DNA of 64,000 bases from Flavobacterium cerinum (lineage in GTDB: Bacteria; Bacteroidota; Bacteroidia; Flavobacteriales; Flavobacteriaceae), in the NCBI RefSeq assembly GCF_024496085.1, contig NZ_CP101751.1, positions 248,001 through 312,000 on the forward strand, written 5' to 3'. The notes beneath the pieces are model-generated. The model saw nothing but the letters and a program-made list of their open reading frames with translations. It searched no databases and was not told the origin of the DNA. The first letter of the stretch is position 1; every line of letters starts with the position of its first letter. Shown here one piece after another: positions 34,987 to 44,802 of the stretch. Both the position numbers and the translations under genes were made by a program.

Positions 34987-36099
34987 ATGAAATACTATAT
35001 TATAGCCGGAGAAGCTTCAGGTGACCTGCACGGCTCCAACTTGATGAAAGGCATCTACAAACACGACCCGAACGCCGAAATTCGTTTTTGGGGCGGCGAC
35101 CTGATGCAACAGGCTGGCGGAACGCTGGTTAAACATTATCGGGATCTGGCTTTTATGGGATTTGCAGAAGTCGTTATGAACCTGAAAACAATCCTGAATA
35201 ATATTAAAATTTGTAAAGCCGATATTCTGAATTTTAAACCGGATGTTTTAATTTTTATTGATTATCCGGGTTTTAATATGCGTATTGCAAAATGGGCTAA
35301 AGAACTTAGCATGAAAACGCATTATTATATTTCACCGCAAATATGGGCCTGGAAAGAAAACCGTATACAGGCAATCAAAAGAGATGTCGATAAAATGTAT
35401 GTGATCCTTCCGTTTGAGAAAGACTTTTATGAGAAAAAACACAACTTTCCTGTCGATTTTGTAGGACATCCGCTAATTGATGCCATTCATAACCGACCGA
35501 AAACGGACACTGAAAAATTCAGACATGAAAATAATTTAGACGAAAAACCGATTATCGCGTTGCTGCCCGGAAGCCGAAAACAGGAAATTTCAAAAATGCT
35601 TTCCGAAATGCTTTCCGTTGTTGATAGTTTCCCCGATTACCAATTTGTTATTGCCGGTGCTCCAAGTCAGGATTTTGAATTTTACAAACAATTCCTAACC
35701 AATAAAAGCGTTCATTTTATTTCCAATAAAACATATGATCTGTTAAGCGTAGCGCATGCCGCATTGGTTACATCCGGAACTGCAACTCTGGAAACCGCAT
35801 TGTTTAAAGTTCCGGAAGTGGTTCTTTATAAAGGGAACTGGATATCCTATCAGATTGCGAAACGAATCATCACCTTGAAGTACATTTCGCTTGTTAATCT
35901 TATAATGGATCAGGAAGTCGTAACCGAGCTTATACAGGGCGATTGCAATCCTAAAAAAATTAAAACGGAATTAGATAAAATATTAGAACCAAATCATCGT
36001 TCTAAATTACTGGCAACTTATGATTTACTGGAAGAGAAGCTGGGCGGCGAAGGAGCAAGCGACAAAACAGCCCGGTTAATTATAGATAATTTAACATAA
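34987..36099 (+). CDS. lpxB: Lipid-A-disaccharide synthase
   Basis: A 370-residue GT19 glycosyltransferase joining UDP-2,3-diacylglucosamine and lipid X to form the lipid A disaccharide at the inner membrane. Seen: IAGEASGDLHGSNLM at the N-terminus, FIDYPGFNMR, YYISPQIWAWKENR, LLPGSRKQEI and SGTATLETALFKVP. All family blocks are present and length is normal. Shows that the organism makes lipid A; the other lpx genes are elsewhere. Confidence 0.97.
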   Translation: MKYYIIAGEASGDLHGSNLMKGIYKHDPNAEIRFWGGDLMQQAGGTLVKHYRDLAFMGFAEVVMNLKTILNNIKICKADILNFKPDVLIFIDYPGFNMRIAKWAKELSMKTHYYISPQIWAWKENRIQAIKRDVDKMYVILPFEKDFYEKKHNFPVDFVGHPLIDAIHNRPKTDTEKFRHENNLDEKPIIALLPGSRKQEISKMLSEMLSVVDSFPDYQFVIAGAPSQDFEFYKQFLTNKSVHFISNKTYDLLSVAHAALVTSGTATLETALFKVPEVVLYKGNWISYQIAKRIITLKYISLVNLIMDQEVVTELIQGDCNPKKIKTELDKILEPNHRSKLLATYDLLEEKLGGEGASDKTARLIIDNLT

Positions 36100-36118
36100 G
36101 TCAAAAAGAATATTTGCC

Positions 36119-36126
36119 TAATTTTG
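36119..36126 (+). promoter_or_regulatory. -7 promoter box of the NlpC/P60 gene
   Basis: TAATTTTG fits TAnnTTTG, 19 bases before the ATG at 36146. Confidence 0.55.
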
Positions 36127-36145
36127 TTGAAAAGCGTCTGAAAAT

Positions 36146-36793
36146 ATGAGAAAGGTTATACAAGTATTGGTTCTGTTATTTCTGGTGGTTTCCTGTAAAA
36201 CCGCTACTCCTACAATTATTACTTCAAAAAAAGAAGCTGAAAAGAAGGGTGTATATACTTATACTGAAAAAACGAGATCCAAAACGGTTACCTCTTCTGA
36301 TAAAAACGCTAAAACGGCAGAAGTTAAAAAATCCGATAAGAAAAAACGAAAGGTTATCGACAATGATGTACCCGAAAGCGACATTATCGTAAGCTCGGAA
36401 AACGAAAGCTATATGGCCGAGCAATTAACCAATTCTGCTCTGGATTATTTGGGCGTACGTTACCGTGGTGGCGGAACGACACGTGAAGGAATGGATTGCT
36501 CCGGATTGGTAACGGCTGTTTTCAACTCTTTTGATATGCAATTACCGCGCAGTTCCAACGACATGGCCAAAGTTGGCGAAAGATTAGACTTTAAAGATAT
36601 CAAACGAGGTGATCTGGTTTTCTTTAAAACGAACGGAAAACGTATCATCAATCATGTCGGACTTGTTGTGGAAGTGGTTGAAGATGAAATAAAATTCATT
36701 CATTCGTCTACTTCAAGCGGTGTTATTATTTCATCGACCAAAGAGCCTTATTACGAACGTTCTTTTGTTCAGGCGAACCGGGTAGTAAACTAA
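36146..36793 (+). CDS. NlpC/P60 (C40) peptidoglycan hydrolase lipoprotein
   Basis: A 215-residue lipoprotein (lipobox VVSC, Cys17). A Lys/Thr-rich linker (about 28-75) precedes the C40 papain-like domain with Cys118 in GMDCSGLV, His170 in INHVGLVV and a third polar residue in FIHSS (His186). Such enzymes cut gamma-D-Glu-mDAP or related bonds in peptidoglycan peptides. The linker would let it reach from the membrane to the wall. Own promoter; comEC follows 44 bases later. Confidence 0.93.
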   Translation: MRKVIQVLVLLFLVVSCKTATPTIITSKKEAEKKGVYTYTEKTRSKTVTSSDKNAKTAEVKKSDKKKRKVIDNDVPESDIIVSSENESYMAEQLTNSALDYLGVRYRGGGTTREGMDCSGLVTAVFNSFDMQLPRSSNDMAKVGERLDFKDIKRGDLVFFKTNGKRIINHVGLVVEVVEDEIKFIHSSTSSGVIISSTKEPYYERSFVQANRVVN

Positions 36794-36837
36794 TCCTATT
36801 TTTATTTCCGACTTATTTTCAATATCTTACATTATAA

Positions 36838-38868
36838 ATGAAGGTATTGCGGTATCCTATATTCGGAATTACGTGTTTTTTTGTATTCGGGATTTTATTC
36901 GATTTTTATTGTAACCCGAATTCAACCGTACTCCTTTTATCCCTGGCGATTTCATTTGTCCTTTTTTGTCTTAGCTATTTTGCTTCCAACCGGCATTTTC
37001 AACAAAAAAATTACTTCGGACTTACGCTTTATTTTCTTTCTTTTTGCTGCGGAAGCTTAACTCAGCACTTTCATTATGAACCTAATCATCGTCAGCATTA
37101 CAGCCATTTTATAACCGATAAGCCCTGTTCTATAAAGGGAGCCTTCACCGAACGTTTAAAATCCGGCGCTACATCCGACAAATATCTTTTCGCTGTTTCA
37201 GAAATTAATAATCATCACGCAAGCGGAACGCTTTTACTATATATCCCAAAAACCGTTTCGTTACCAAAATCGCTTATAGGAACACGACTGGCACTATATA
37301 CCACTTTATCCGAGCTACCTAAAAACCGGAATCCTTATCAGTTTGATTATGCTGCCTATATGGCGAAACGGAATGTTTTCCATCAGCTCTATCTTTCTAA
37401 AACCAATTTTATCATCACCGGACAGCAGCAAAACGGAGCGAGCCTTATTTCGAAATACCGGGATCAGTTACTTTTCGGTTTTGAAAAGCATCATTTTAAA
37501 CCGGAAACACAAGCTATTATTACTGCTTTAATTTTAGGTCAGCGACAAGATCTTGACAGCAATACAACTTCAGCCTATACCGATGCCGGCGCTGCGCATA
37601 TTCTCGCTATTTCCGGACTTCATATCGCTCTTTTATACGGATTGTTACTTTTTCTTGTCAAACCGCTAAAACGGCTTCAAAACGGCAGAATTCTCCAATT
37701 TATTATTCTGTTACTTTTACTTTGGCTCTACGCCATACTAACCGGATTATCTGCTTCCGTAGTTCGGGCAGTAACCTTGTTTAGTCTTATCAGTTTTAGT
37801 CGGTATTTAAATCGTGCCACCCATCTGTATAATTCCCTTATTATTTCTTTTTTTTTATTAGTAATTACCAAACCGGGTTTTATTTTCGACATTGGTTTTC
37901 AGTTAAGTTATCTGGCTGTTTTTGCGATTCTATCATTGCATACCGTTTATAAAAAAATCAGGTTGCCGAAAAACAGAATATCTCGTTATTTATGCGATAT
38001 CCTATTTGTTTCTATCGCGGCACAAGTTGGCGTTCTCCCTTTATGCCTTTATTATTTCCATCAGCTTCCATTGCTCTTTATTTTCTCTAATTTAATTGTT
38101 CTTCCGCTTATCACCATTATTCTTCCACTAGGCATTCTGGTTACGGTTTTCAATTTTATTTCAGATCCTATTGCTCTCTTTTTGGGGCAATTATTATCCT
38201 TTCTGATCGAGATCATGACGAATATCATCACATGGATTGCTTCCTTTCGAACTTTAGTCCTTCAAAATATTGCTTTTAATTTTAGTATGATGATCGCTTT
38301 ATACATCGTCTTAATAGCTTTATTTCTGTGGATTCAAAAAAGAATTGCCTACCGACTGATATTTTTACTTACAAGTATATTCTTGTTTCAAATAGTCTAT
38401 TGGATTACTATTTATGACCATAAGCATCATGATGATTTTGTTGTCTTTCATGATCGGAAACATACACTTATCGCTTTAAAGCGACAGCATCATATTATCA
38501 CTTATTCCAATGACAGTCTTATCGATCAGAATTACAATCTACGGATGTATTGTAATGGTTTGTTTCATCCTTCAATGGTTCATAATCCTTTACGAAATAC
38601 TTTCTCTTTCCACAGGCAAAAGATTCTCGTTATCGATTCAGACGGCATTTATCAAAACGTTGAAAAACCGGATATCATCTTACTGATCAACAACCCGAAA
38701 ATCAATCCGGATCGCTTACTACAATTGTTACAACCCAAACTTATTATAGCAGACGGAACCAATTCCATTTTATATACCGAGCGATGGGAAACCAGTTGTC
38801 GTAAAACAAAAATCCCTTTTTACGCTACCGGTAAAAAGGGATTCCTTTCAATTGCTAATATCAATTAA
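36838..38868 (+). CDS. comEC: ComEC/Rec2 family DNA-uptake channel protein
   Basis: A 676-residue polytopic membrane protein. The N-terminal DUF4131 region (about 30-195) has two or three TM helices and a beta-rich part; the Competence domain (about 215-480) has LGQRQDLDSNTTSAYTDAG and HILAISGLHIALLYG. The C-terminal part (about 525-676) is where a metallo-beta-lactamase-like domain sits in long ComEC proteins; here it is short and has no HxHxDH motif. ComEC carries single-stranded DNA across the inner membrane in transformation. The 3' end overlaps the opposite thioredoxin gene by 4 bases. Confidence 0.9.
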   Translation: MKVLRYPIFGITCFFVFGILFDFYCNPNSTVLLLSLAISFVLFCLSYFASNRHFQQKNYFGLTLYFLSFCCGSLTQHFHYEPNHRQHYSHFITDKPCSIKGAFTERLKSGATSDKYLFAVSEINNHHASGTLLLYIPKTVSLPKSLIGTRLALYTTLSELPKNRNPYQFDYAAYMAKRNVFHQLYLSKTNFIITGQQQNGASLISKYRDQLLFGFEKHHFKPETQAIITALILGQRQDLDSNTTSAYTDAGAAHILAISGLHIALLYGLLLFLVKPLKRLQNGRILQFIILLLLLWLYAILTGLSASVVRAVTLFSLISFSRYLNRATHLYNSLIISFFLLVITKPGFIFDIGFQLSYLAVFAILSLHTVYKKIRLPKNRISRYLCDILFVSIAAQVGVLPLCLYYFHQLPLLFIFSNLIVLPLITIILPLGILVTVFNFISDPIALFLGQLLSFLIEIMTNIITWIASFRTLVLQNIAFNFSMMIALYIVLIALFLWIQKRIAYRLIFLLTSIFLFQIVYWITIYDHKHHDDFVVFHDRKHTLIALKRQHHIITYSNDSLIDQNYNLRMYCNGLFHPSMVHNPLRNTFSFHRQKILVIDSDGIYQNVEKPDIILLINNPKINPDRLLQLLQPKLIIADGTNSILYTERWETSCRKTKIPFYATGKKGFLSIANIN

Positions 38869-39323
38869 CCTTTTAAATCTTTTAGCAATTCCTCAGGAGT
38901 TCTGTATCCCACTAACGGGGATTGCACTTCTCCTTTTTTATCAAAGATGAACATCGACGGATATCCCTGTACTTGCAGGAACATCGTGAATTCATGAACA
39001 CCGTTTCTTCCTTTTCTGTTCGGATCGAAAGTCGGATTCGTATATTTTTTTCCTTTATAGTTTACTTCAGAATTTCCTTCGGCATTAAACTTTACAGCAT
39101 AATAATTTTTCGAAATATGATCTGCAACGGCTTTATCGCTAAAGGTATTTTTATCTAACATTTTACAAGGTCCGCACCAATCGGTATATACATCCATAAA
39201 GATCGGTTTCGGGTTTTTCTTTTGTGCTTTAATAGCTTCGTCAAATGTCATCCATTTGATTTCCTGCGCCTGAGCAGTAATTGCTCCAACAGTAAGGAAC
39301 AATAAGAACAGTATTTTTTTCAT
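38865..39323 (-). CDS. Exported thioredoxin-fold protein (CGPC)
   Basis: A 152-residue protein with a signal peptide (LFLLFLTVGAITAQA) and a thioredoxin fold. The active site is DWCGPCKML and the cis-Pro loop is VQGYPSMFIF, so it should be redox-active in the periplasm. An insertion (NYKGKKYTNPTFDPNRKG) lies between the two. It is the last gene of the leftward peptide-transport cluster, 6 bases after a second thioredoxin-like gene. Confidence 0.88.
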   Translation of the reverse strand: MKKILFLLFLTVGAITAQAQEIKWMTFDEAIKAQKKNPKPIFMDVYTDWCGPCKMLDKNTFSDKAVADHISKNYYAVKFNAEGNSEVNYKGKKYTNPTFDPNRKGRNGVHEFTMFLQVQGYPSMFIFDKKGEVQSPLVGYRTPEELLKDLKG

Positions 39324-39329
39324 TGCTTT

Positions 39330-39800
39330 TTATTTTACGTTTTTTAATATTTGATTCGCACCTTTTAACCAGACTTCCGGTCCGCCGGCTACATATCCGG
39401 AACTTCCTAATTTTTCAAAATTTACTTTTCCTTCCTTTTCCGTAGCATTTACAAACCAGACTGTCGGATATCCTCTTACGCCAAACAACTGCATCAATTG
39501 GTTGTTGGTTTGTTGTATTTCCGGTGCTAAAGCTTTTCGTCTCGGGAAATCCAATTCCACCAATATAACGTTTTCTTTGGCCCATATACCAAATTCCGGT
39601 TGTTGAAATACTTCTTTTTGCAATCGGATACACCATCCGCACCAATCACTACCTGTAAAGAACAAAAAAAGAGGTTTCTTTTCCTGTTGAGAAAGCTGAA
39701 TGGCCTTTTTTATATCTGTATGCCATTCCAATTTTGTATCCTGTGCTTTTGTCAGAATCGAAACCAATGCAAATATGCATACAAAAACTATTTTTTTCAT
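39330..39800 (-). CDS. Exported thioredoxin-fold protein (CGWC)
   Basis: A 156-residue protein with a signal peptide (FVCIFALVSILTKAQ) and a thioredoxin-like domain of the thioredoxin_7/DUF255-like kind. The active site SDWCGWCIRLQKEVF keeps both cysteines; cis-Pro lies in GVRGYPTVWFV. It is only loosely similar to its downstream neighbour, so the pair is either an old duplication or two recruited relatives. Probably co-transcribed with the POT transporters, 12 bases after the last of them. Confidence 0.87.
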   Translation of the reverse strand: MKKIVFVCIFALVSILTKAQDTKLEWHTDIKKAIQLSQQEKKPLFLFFTGSDWCGWCIRLQKEVFQQPEFGIWAKENVILVELDFPRRKALAPEIQQTNNQLMQLFGVRGYPTVWFVNATEKEGKVNFEKLGSSGYVAGGPEVWLKGANQILKNVK

Positions 39801-39812
39801 GCTTTAAAACAT

Positions 39813-41582
39813 TTATTTAACACCATGCATTAGTTTTTTAAGCACCGGGTTCAGTAGTATGATACAACTTCCCGCTATTAACGGCACTAATGTAAAGATC
39901 AGGAAAAAAGTTGTCATGTCATAATCACGTACTACATCGTCGATCATCCCTCCTACACTTGCAGCCAGTTTGTTACCGATTGCGATACCCAGATACCACA
40001 TTCCGAACATAAAAGCAATCATACGCGGCGGCACTAATTTACTCACATAGGACAATCCTACCGGCGCCAGACATAATTCACCCAATGTATGAAATAAGTA
40101 AGCCAAAATCAGCCAGATCATACTCACTTTTACCGTTCCGGCAACAGCACCCTGCGGAATTGCAGTTGCACCATAAGCCAGTACAGCATAGCCCAATCCC
40201 ATGATAATAAGTCCCAGTCCGTATTTAACTGCGGCACTCGGATTGTATTTACTATCCCACCAACGAGTATAGAAAGAAGCAAAAACAATAATAAAAAAGG
40301 AATTCAGAATACTAAACCACGATACGGTAACTTCTGAAGCTTCACTTGTAAATTCACGGTATAACATCCACAATACGATCCCCCACATCAATCCGAAGCA
40401 GATAAACAATGTGACATTGGAACGCAAAATAACTGATTTGGTTTGCTTAAACAATAAAACCAACACCCAGGTAATAATTCCCAACGGGATGACTGTTAGC
40501 AAAGCATTAACCACATTAAAAATCATCAATGAATTACCGTCTAAAGTACGGTTTGTAAAATCTCTTGCAAAAATTACCAGTGACGTCGCAGCCTGTTCAA
40601 AAGACAACCAGAAGAAAACGGTAAAAAAAGCAAATATGATAAAAGCAAACATCCTGTCACGAACAACAGTTTCATACCGGATAATACGGCTGATAATCAA
40701 AAATAAAAACAGAATCAAACCGATTACGATAATCACCAACGGTCCTGTCAATGTTCCTTTTGACATTAAAAATTCCTGCGGCAAAATATCAATTTCACCG
40801 ATTTTAGATAACGGATCATTGAAAATATACAACACTCCGATTACCGATGTGATTAAGATCAGAATCTTATCAATCATTGTAAACGGATTTCGTTTTTCAG
40901 TAGCATCAACAGCAGCATCTCTTTTTGCTTTATCCGGCACATCACCAATCGTTCCGAATAACGGTTTTGCCATCCAGAACTGTAATGTTCCTAACAACAT
41001 AAAGATTCCGGCCAGACCAAATCCCCAGCTCCAACCGATTTTCTCAGCCAGATAACCGCAAAGCATCATTCCGAAAAAAGCTCCGGCATTCACACCCATA
41101 TAGAAAATGGTATAAGCGCCATCTTTTTTCTCCGGCAAGTCTTTATACATCTGAGAAATAATTGACGTCATATTCGGCTTAAAGAATCCTGTTCCGATGA
41201 CTAACAATCCTAATCCCAAATAAAGCATAAATTCCGTTTCGACAGCCATAGCAGCATGTCCCAACGTCATAATAGCAGCTCCGACCACAATCGCCCATCG
41301 ATAACCGATATAACGATCGGCAATCATTCCGCCTAAAATAGGAGTCAGATATAACAATCCGGCATAGGTTCCGAATAACGCTCCGGCATTTTGACTGCTC
41401 CATCCCCAACCCGGCATATCAACACCGGCAACCGCCATTGTTAAGAAATTAACCAATAGAACCCGCATTCCGTAGAAAGAAAAACGCTCCCACATTTCGG
41501 TAAAAAACAATACGAATAACCCTGAAGGGTGACCTAATACTTTGGTTTTAAAAAAATCGGGGTTGGATGAAATTGTTGCCAT
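39813..41582 (-). CDS. POT-family proton-coupled peptide transporter 1
   Basis: A 589-residue MFS protein of the POT/PTR2 family with 12-14 TM segments. The proton-coupling motif is intact (TEMWERFSFYGMR, E-x-x-E-R), followed by the family signature GTGFFKPNMTSI and FYMGVNAGAFFG. TM7 reads FWLSFEQAATSL with the usual Glu. It should import di- or tripeptides with protons. Last POT gene in a run of four on this strand; a C-terminal LMHGVK matches its sisters. Confidence 0.92.
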   Translation of the reverse strand: MATISSNPDFFKTKVLGHPSGLFVLFFTEMWERFSFYGMRVLLVNFLTMAVAGVDMPGWGWSSQNAGALFGTYAGLLYLTPILGGMIADRYIGYRWAIVVGAAIMTLGHAAMAVETEFMLYLGLGLLVIGTGFFKPNMTSIISQMYKDLPEKKDGAYTIFYMGVNAGAFFGMMLCGYLAEKIGWSWGFGLAGIFMLLGTLQFWMAKPLFGTIGDVPDKAKRDAAVDATEKRNPFTMIDKILILITSVIGVLYIFNDPLSKIGEIDILPQEFLMSKGTLTGPLVIIVIGLILFLFLIISRIIRYETVVRDRMFAFIIFAFFTVFFWLSFEQAATSLVIFARDFTNRTLDGNSLMIFNVVNALLTVIPLGIITWVLVLLFKQTKSVILRSNVTLFICFGLMWGIVLWMLYREFTSEASEVTVSWFSILNSFFIIVFASFYTRWWDSKYNPSAAVKYGLGLIIMGLGYAVLAYGATAIPQGAVAGTVKVSMIWLILAYLFHTLGELCLAPVGLSYVSKLVPPRMIAFMFGMWYLGIAIGNKLAASVGGMIDDVVRDYDMTTFFLIFTLVPLIAGSCIILLNPVLKKLMHGVK

Positions 41583-41605
41583 TATGGTATGCTTATTTTA
41601 TTTTG

Positions 41606-43117
41606 TTATTTAACGCCTTGCATCAGTTTTTTAACCAATGGCGAAATAACGATCAGTATTATCCCTGCGATCAGGGCATATAGTGCCAATTGCTTATAGC
41701 CATCGGCATAAATATTTAATTTTTCAAGGTTAGTTGCATGTTCCGATGCTTCCGCAATATTAGCACCTAATAATCCTGCGAAATATTGTCCGTATGCACT
41801 GGCCAGGAACCACATTCCCATTAATACAGCCTGTAGTTTTTCAGGTGATAACTTTGTCATTACCGACATTCCGATCGGAGATAAACACAATTCACCGAAC
41901 GTGATTACGAACCAACCGAATGTAAAGAGATCCAATCCGGTCATTCCATTCGCATCGGCGAAAAACTTAGTGTAATAGAAAACATAAAAACCGCCGGCCA
42001 GGAATAAGAATCCTAAACCGAATTTCACAATCGTATTCGGTTCAATTTTTCTACGCGCCATCCATAACCAAACCATTCCGACCAATGCCGCAAAAATGAT
42101 TACAAACAGGGAATTAGCCGAGTTGTTTACGCCATTCGGATCGAATTTAACTCCGAACATCGTATTCGTAAGATTGTTTGCTGCGAAAAGGCTTAATGAT
42201 CCACCGCTTTGTTCGAAGAAAGCCCAGAAGAAAATGGAAAATATAATGAAAACCAATGCCGCCAATAATTTTTTATTTTCAGCTGCCGAATAATTTTTCA
42301 TTTCATAAAACAGATACAATAACGAACACGGACCGATGATGTACATAAAGATATCGGTGTATTCCGTTTTGGATACCATTGTCATGATAATCGGTAAAAC
42401 GATTAATGACCCGATATAAGTAGCGTATTCGTAAATTTTTCTTTTGGATGTTTCCAAATGTGATAAAGGCGAAAGTCCAATTGGTCCCAGACTTTTCTGC
42501 GTTTGGGTGAACGTTACCAAACTGACGAACATTACTACGGCTGCAAAACCGAAAGCGACATTCCAACGCAGGTGCTCCGGTACAGTTGTACTCAACATAC
42601 TTCCGTTAGCTACCGCGATACAGATATAGCCACCGATTAAAGCGCCAAGATTTACTCCGGCATAAAACAATGAGAATCCGGCATCTCTTCTTACATCGTC
42701 ATCTTTATATAGTTTTCCAACCATCGTTGAAATATTCGGTTTAAAGAAACCGGTTCCTACGATGGTAAAGCTGATTCCGAAAAAGAAAAACTGTTTCGGG
42801 TCGACAGCCAGAATCACACTTCCGACAATCATTAATAGACCACCCCAAAACAAGGATTTTCGATACCCCAGAATTTTATCGGCAAACAATCCGCCGATAA
42901 AGGTAAAAGCATAAACAAATGCCTGAGTAGCGCCATATTGCAGGTTGGCTACTTTTCCGTTCATCATCAGCTGGCTCACCATAAAGACTACCAGCATTCC
43001 TCTCATTCCGTAGAAGCTGAAACGTTCCCACATTTCACTAAAAAACAAGTACCACAATTGTTTGGGGTACTTGCCTTTAAAACTTTGTATTTCTTCTAAA
43101 GTTTCCTTTGTATTCAT
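41606..43117 (-). CDS. POT-family proton-coupled peptide transporter 2
   Basis: A 503-residue POT protein, the shortest of the four. Motifs: SEMWERFSFYGMRGML (ExxER), GTGFFKPNISTM, FYAGVNLGALIGGY and TM7 FWAFFEQSGGSL with Glu. FGELCLSPIGMSVM near TM10 is the second POT signature. The product ends KKLMQGVK. Gaps of 23 and 3 bases to its neighbours show it belongs to the same message. Expected substrate: small peptides; paralogues may divide the range between them. Confidence 0.92.
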   Translation of the reverse strand: MNTKETLEEIQSFKGKYPKQLWYLFFSEMWERFSFYGMRGMLVVFMVSQLMMNGKVANLQYGATQAFVYAFTFIGGLFADKILGYRKSLFWGGLLMIVGSVILAVDPKQFFFFGISFTIVGTGFFKPNISTMVGKLYKDDDVRRDAGFSLFYAGVNLGALIGGYICIAVANGSMLSTTVPEHLRWNVAFGFAAVVMFVSLVTFTQTQKSLGPIGLSPLSHLETSKRKIYEYATYIGSLIVLPIIMTMVSKTEYTDIFMYIIGPCSLLYLFYEMKNYSAAENKKLLAALVFIIFSIFFWAFFEQSGGSLSLFAANNLTNTMFGVKFDPNGVNNSANSLFVIIFAALVGMVWLWMARRKIEPNTIVKFGLGFLFLAGGFYVFYYTKFFADANGMTGLDLFTFGWFVITFGELCLSPIGMSVMTKLSPEKLQAVLMGMWFLASAYGQYFAGLLGANIAEASEHATNLEKLNIYADGYKQLALYALIAGIILIVISPLVKKLMQGVK

Positions 43118-43120
43118 ATT

Positions 43121-44779
43121 CTAATTAATTCCTTTTTCTTTCATGATGCTATTTAACCATTTCAACAGTACAAACATCATTAGTGAAGCTGTCAATAAAA
43201 GACTGAAATTGACCCAGAAGAAATTTGTTTTGTCTTCGTAGGTATCCCACATACTGGCTAGCACGCCACTTAATTTATTTCCGATAGAGGTTGCTAAAAA
43301 CCAACCACCCATCATTAATGAGGTAATGTTTGTTGGACTTAACTTGGATACTACCGATAATCCCATCGGACTTAAGAACAATTCTCCGATTGTGATTACT
43401 CCATAGTTCGCCACCAGCCACCATACACTCACTTTTTCAGTTCCGTTATTTCCGATTTTCACGGCTGCGATCATAACCAATACGGATAAAGCCGAAATCA
43501 ACAAACCGAACGCAATTTTAGTCGGCGTTGACGGTTCTTTACCCCGACTACGCAGGAAGGTAAAAAAGGCGACTACCAACGGTGTTAGAATGATCACCCA
43601 ACCCGGATTAATCGACTGACTTAAATTGGTTGCCCATAAACTTACTTTCGAACCTTCAGCCGGAAGTTTTTCCTGTGCTACATTACGGAAATATAACGGG
43701 TAATTCACTTCTTTTTTCACCACTCCGTTCTCTTTTTGTAAACGGAATTGATCATCATATAATTCAACGGAATCTTTTTTAAATTCAACCTCTTTGGCTA
43801 ATTTCAATCCGTTAAATACATTTGACGTTACACCGGTTGTTTGTCGGTCCGTATAACGATCCGCCCAGGTTGTCAATGCAGATCCGTTTAGTTTAAAAAC
43901 GGCCCAGAACAGAATTACAACTCCGAAAATCGCCAATAATGCGGCAATCGGTCGTTTGTCTTCTGTTTTCGCTTTAAAATATAAACTCGAATAGAATAAT
44001 ATTACCGGAATACAGGCAAAGATAAAAGCATCCGTACTATCGGATCCGAAGATATAACTATCCGGATTGGATTCGGAAGCCACACCTTTCAGCAACCATC
44101 CGATTACTCCGAATACCGCTGACGGCACCAGAATAAACAGTACGATTTTCCAAAACGGCATATCTCCGTCCTGAACCCCTTTTTTCTGGTCGTATCCTAC
44201 ATAATGTTTCGTTCCCATCAGGAATACGAATACTCCGATAAACATGCCCACTCCGGCAGCCATAAAGGCCCAGTGCCAACCCAACAGGATTTGTAAAGCG
44301 GCTCCGAAGAAGTTACAAATAAAAGCCCCAACGTTGATTCCCATATAGAAAATGTTGTAACCTTCGTCTTTTTTATCTTTATATTCTTCTTTCGAATAGA
44401 AGTTTCCTAATAAAGTGGAAATATTCGGTTTAAAGAAACCATTCCCCACAATAACCAATGTCATTGCGATATACAATACGGTTATCGAATGAACGCCCAT
44501 CAGGAAATAGCCGAGTCCCATCAGGATTCCTCCCAATACAATCGACTTACGGTATCCCAAATAACGATCGGCGATTAAACCACCTAAAAACGGTGTTAAG
44601 AATACTAATGCAATAAAAGTTCCGTATAAATCGGATGCTTCTTTTTCGGTCATCGCAAAACCGGCTTCCACGTCTTTTAGATATAACGTAAAAATACCGA
44701 TCATCAGATAATATCCGAAACGTTCCCACATTTCAGACAGGAACAAAAACGGTAATGCTTTTGGATGTTTATTCCACAT
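43121..44779 (-). CDS. POT-family transporter 3, divergent TM7 and periplasmic insertion
   Basis: A 552-residue POT protein. The N-terminal ExxER motif is kept (SEMWERFGYYLM) but lacks the FYGMR context of its sisters. TM7 reads FWAVFKLNGSAL: Lys296-Leu297 stand where the other three have Glu-Gln. Directly after TM7 there is a charged insertion (about 320-385) that should lie outside the membrane. NGFFKPNISTL and FGELFL-type GELFLSPMGLSVV are present. Either proton coupling works differently or substrate range has shifted. Only 3 bases separate it from transporter 2. Confidence 0.9.
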   Translation of the reverse strand: MWNKHPKALPFLFLSEMWERFGYYLMIGIFTLYLKDVEAGFAMTEKEASDLYGTFIALVFLTPFLGGLIADRYLGYRKSIVLGGILMGLGYFLMGVHSITVLYIAMTLVIVGNGFFKPNISTLLGNFYSKEEYKDKKDEGYNIFYMGINVGAFICNFFGAALQILLGWHWAFMAAGVGMFIGVFVFLMGTKHYVGYDQKKGVQDGDMPFWKIVLFILVPSAVFGVIGWLLKGVASESNPDSYIFGSDSTDAFIFACIPVILFYSSLYFKAKTEDKRPIAALLAIFGVVILFWAVFKLNGSALTTWADRYTDRQTTGVTSNVFNGLKLAKEVEFKKDSVELYDDQFRLQKENGVVKKEVNYPLYFRNVAQEKLPAEGSKVSLWATNLSQSINPGWVIILTPLVVAFFTFLRSRGKEPSTPTKIAFGLLISALSVLVMIAAVKIGNNGTEKVSVWWLVANYGVITIGELFLSPMGLSVVSKLSPTNITSLMMGGWFLATSIGNKLSGVLASMWDTYEDKTNFFWVNFSLLLTASLMMFVLLKWLNSIMKEKGIN

Positions 44780-44802
44780 AGCTGCTTTTTAAGGGATTAA
44801 AA

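Noticed and set aside
40411..41055. Plus-strand frame of 214 codons inside POT transporter 1
   Set aside because: Long only because the opposite gene is hydrophobic and AT-rich; the product is low-complexity and matches nothing recognisable.
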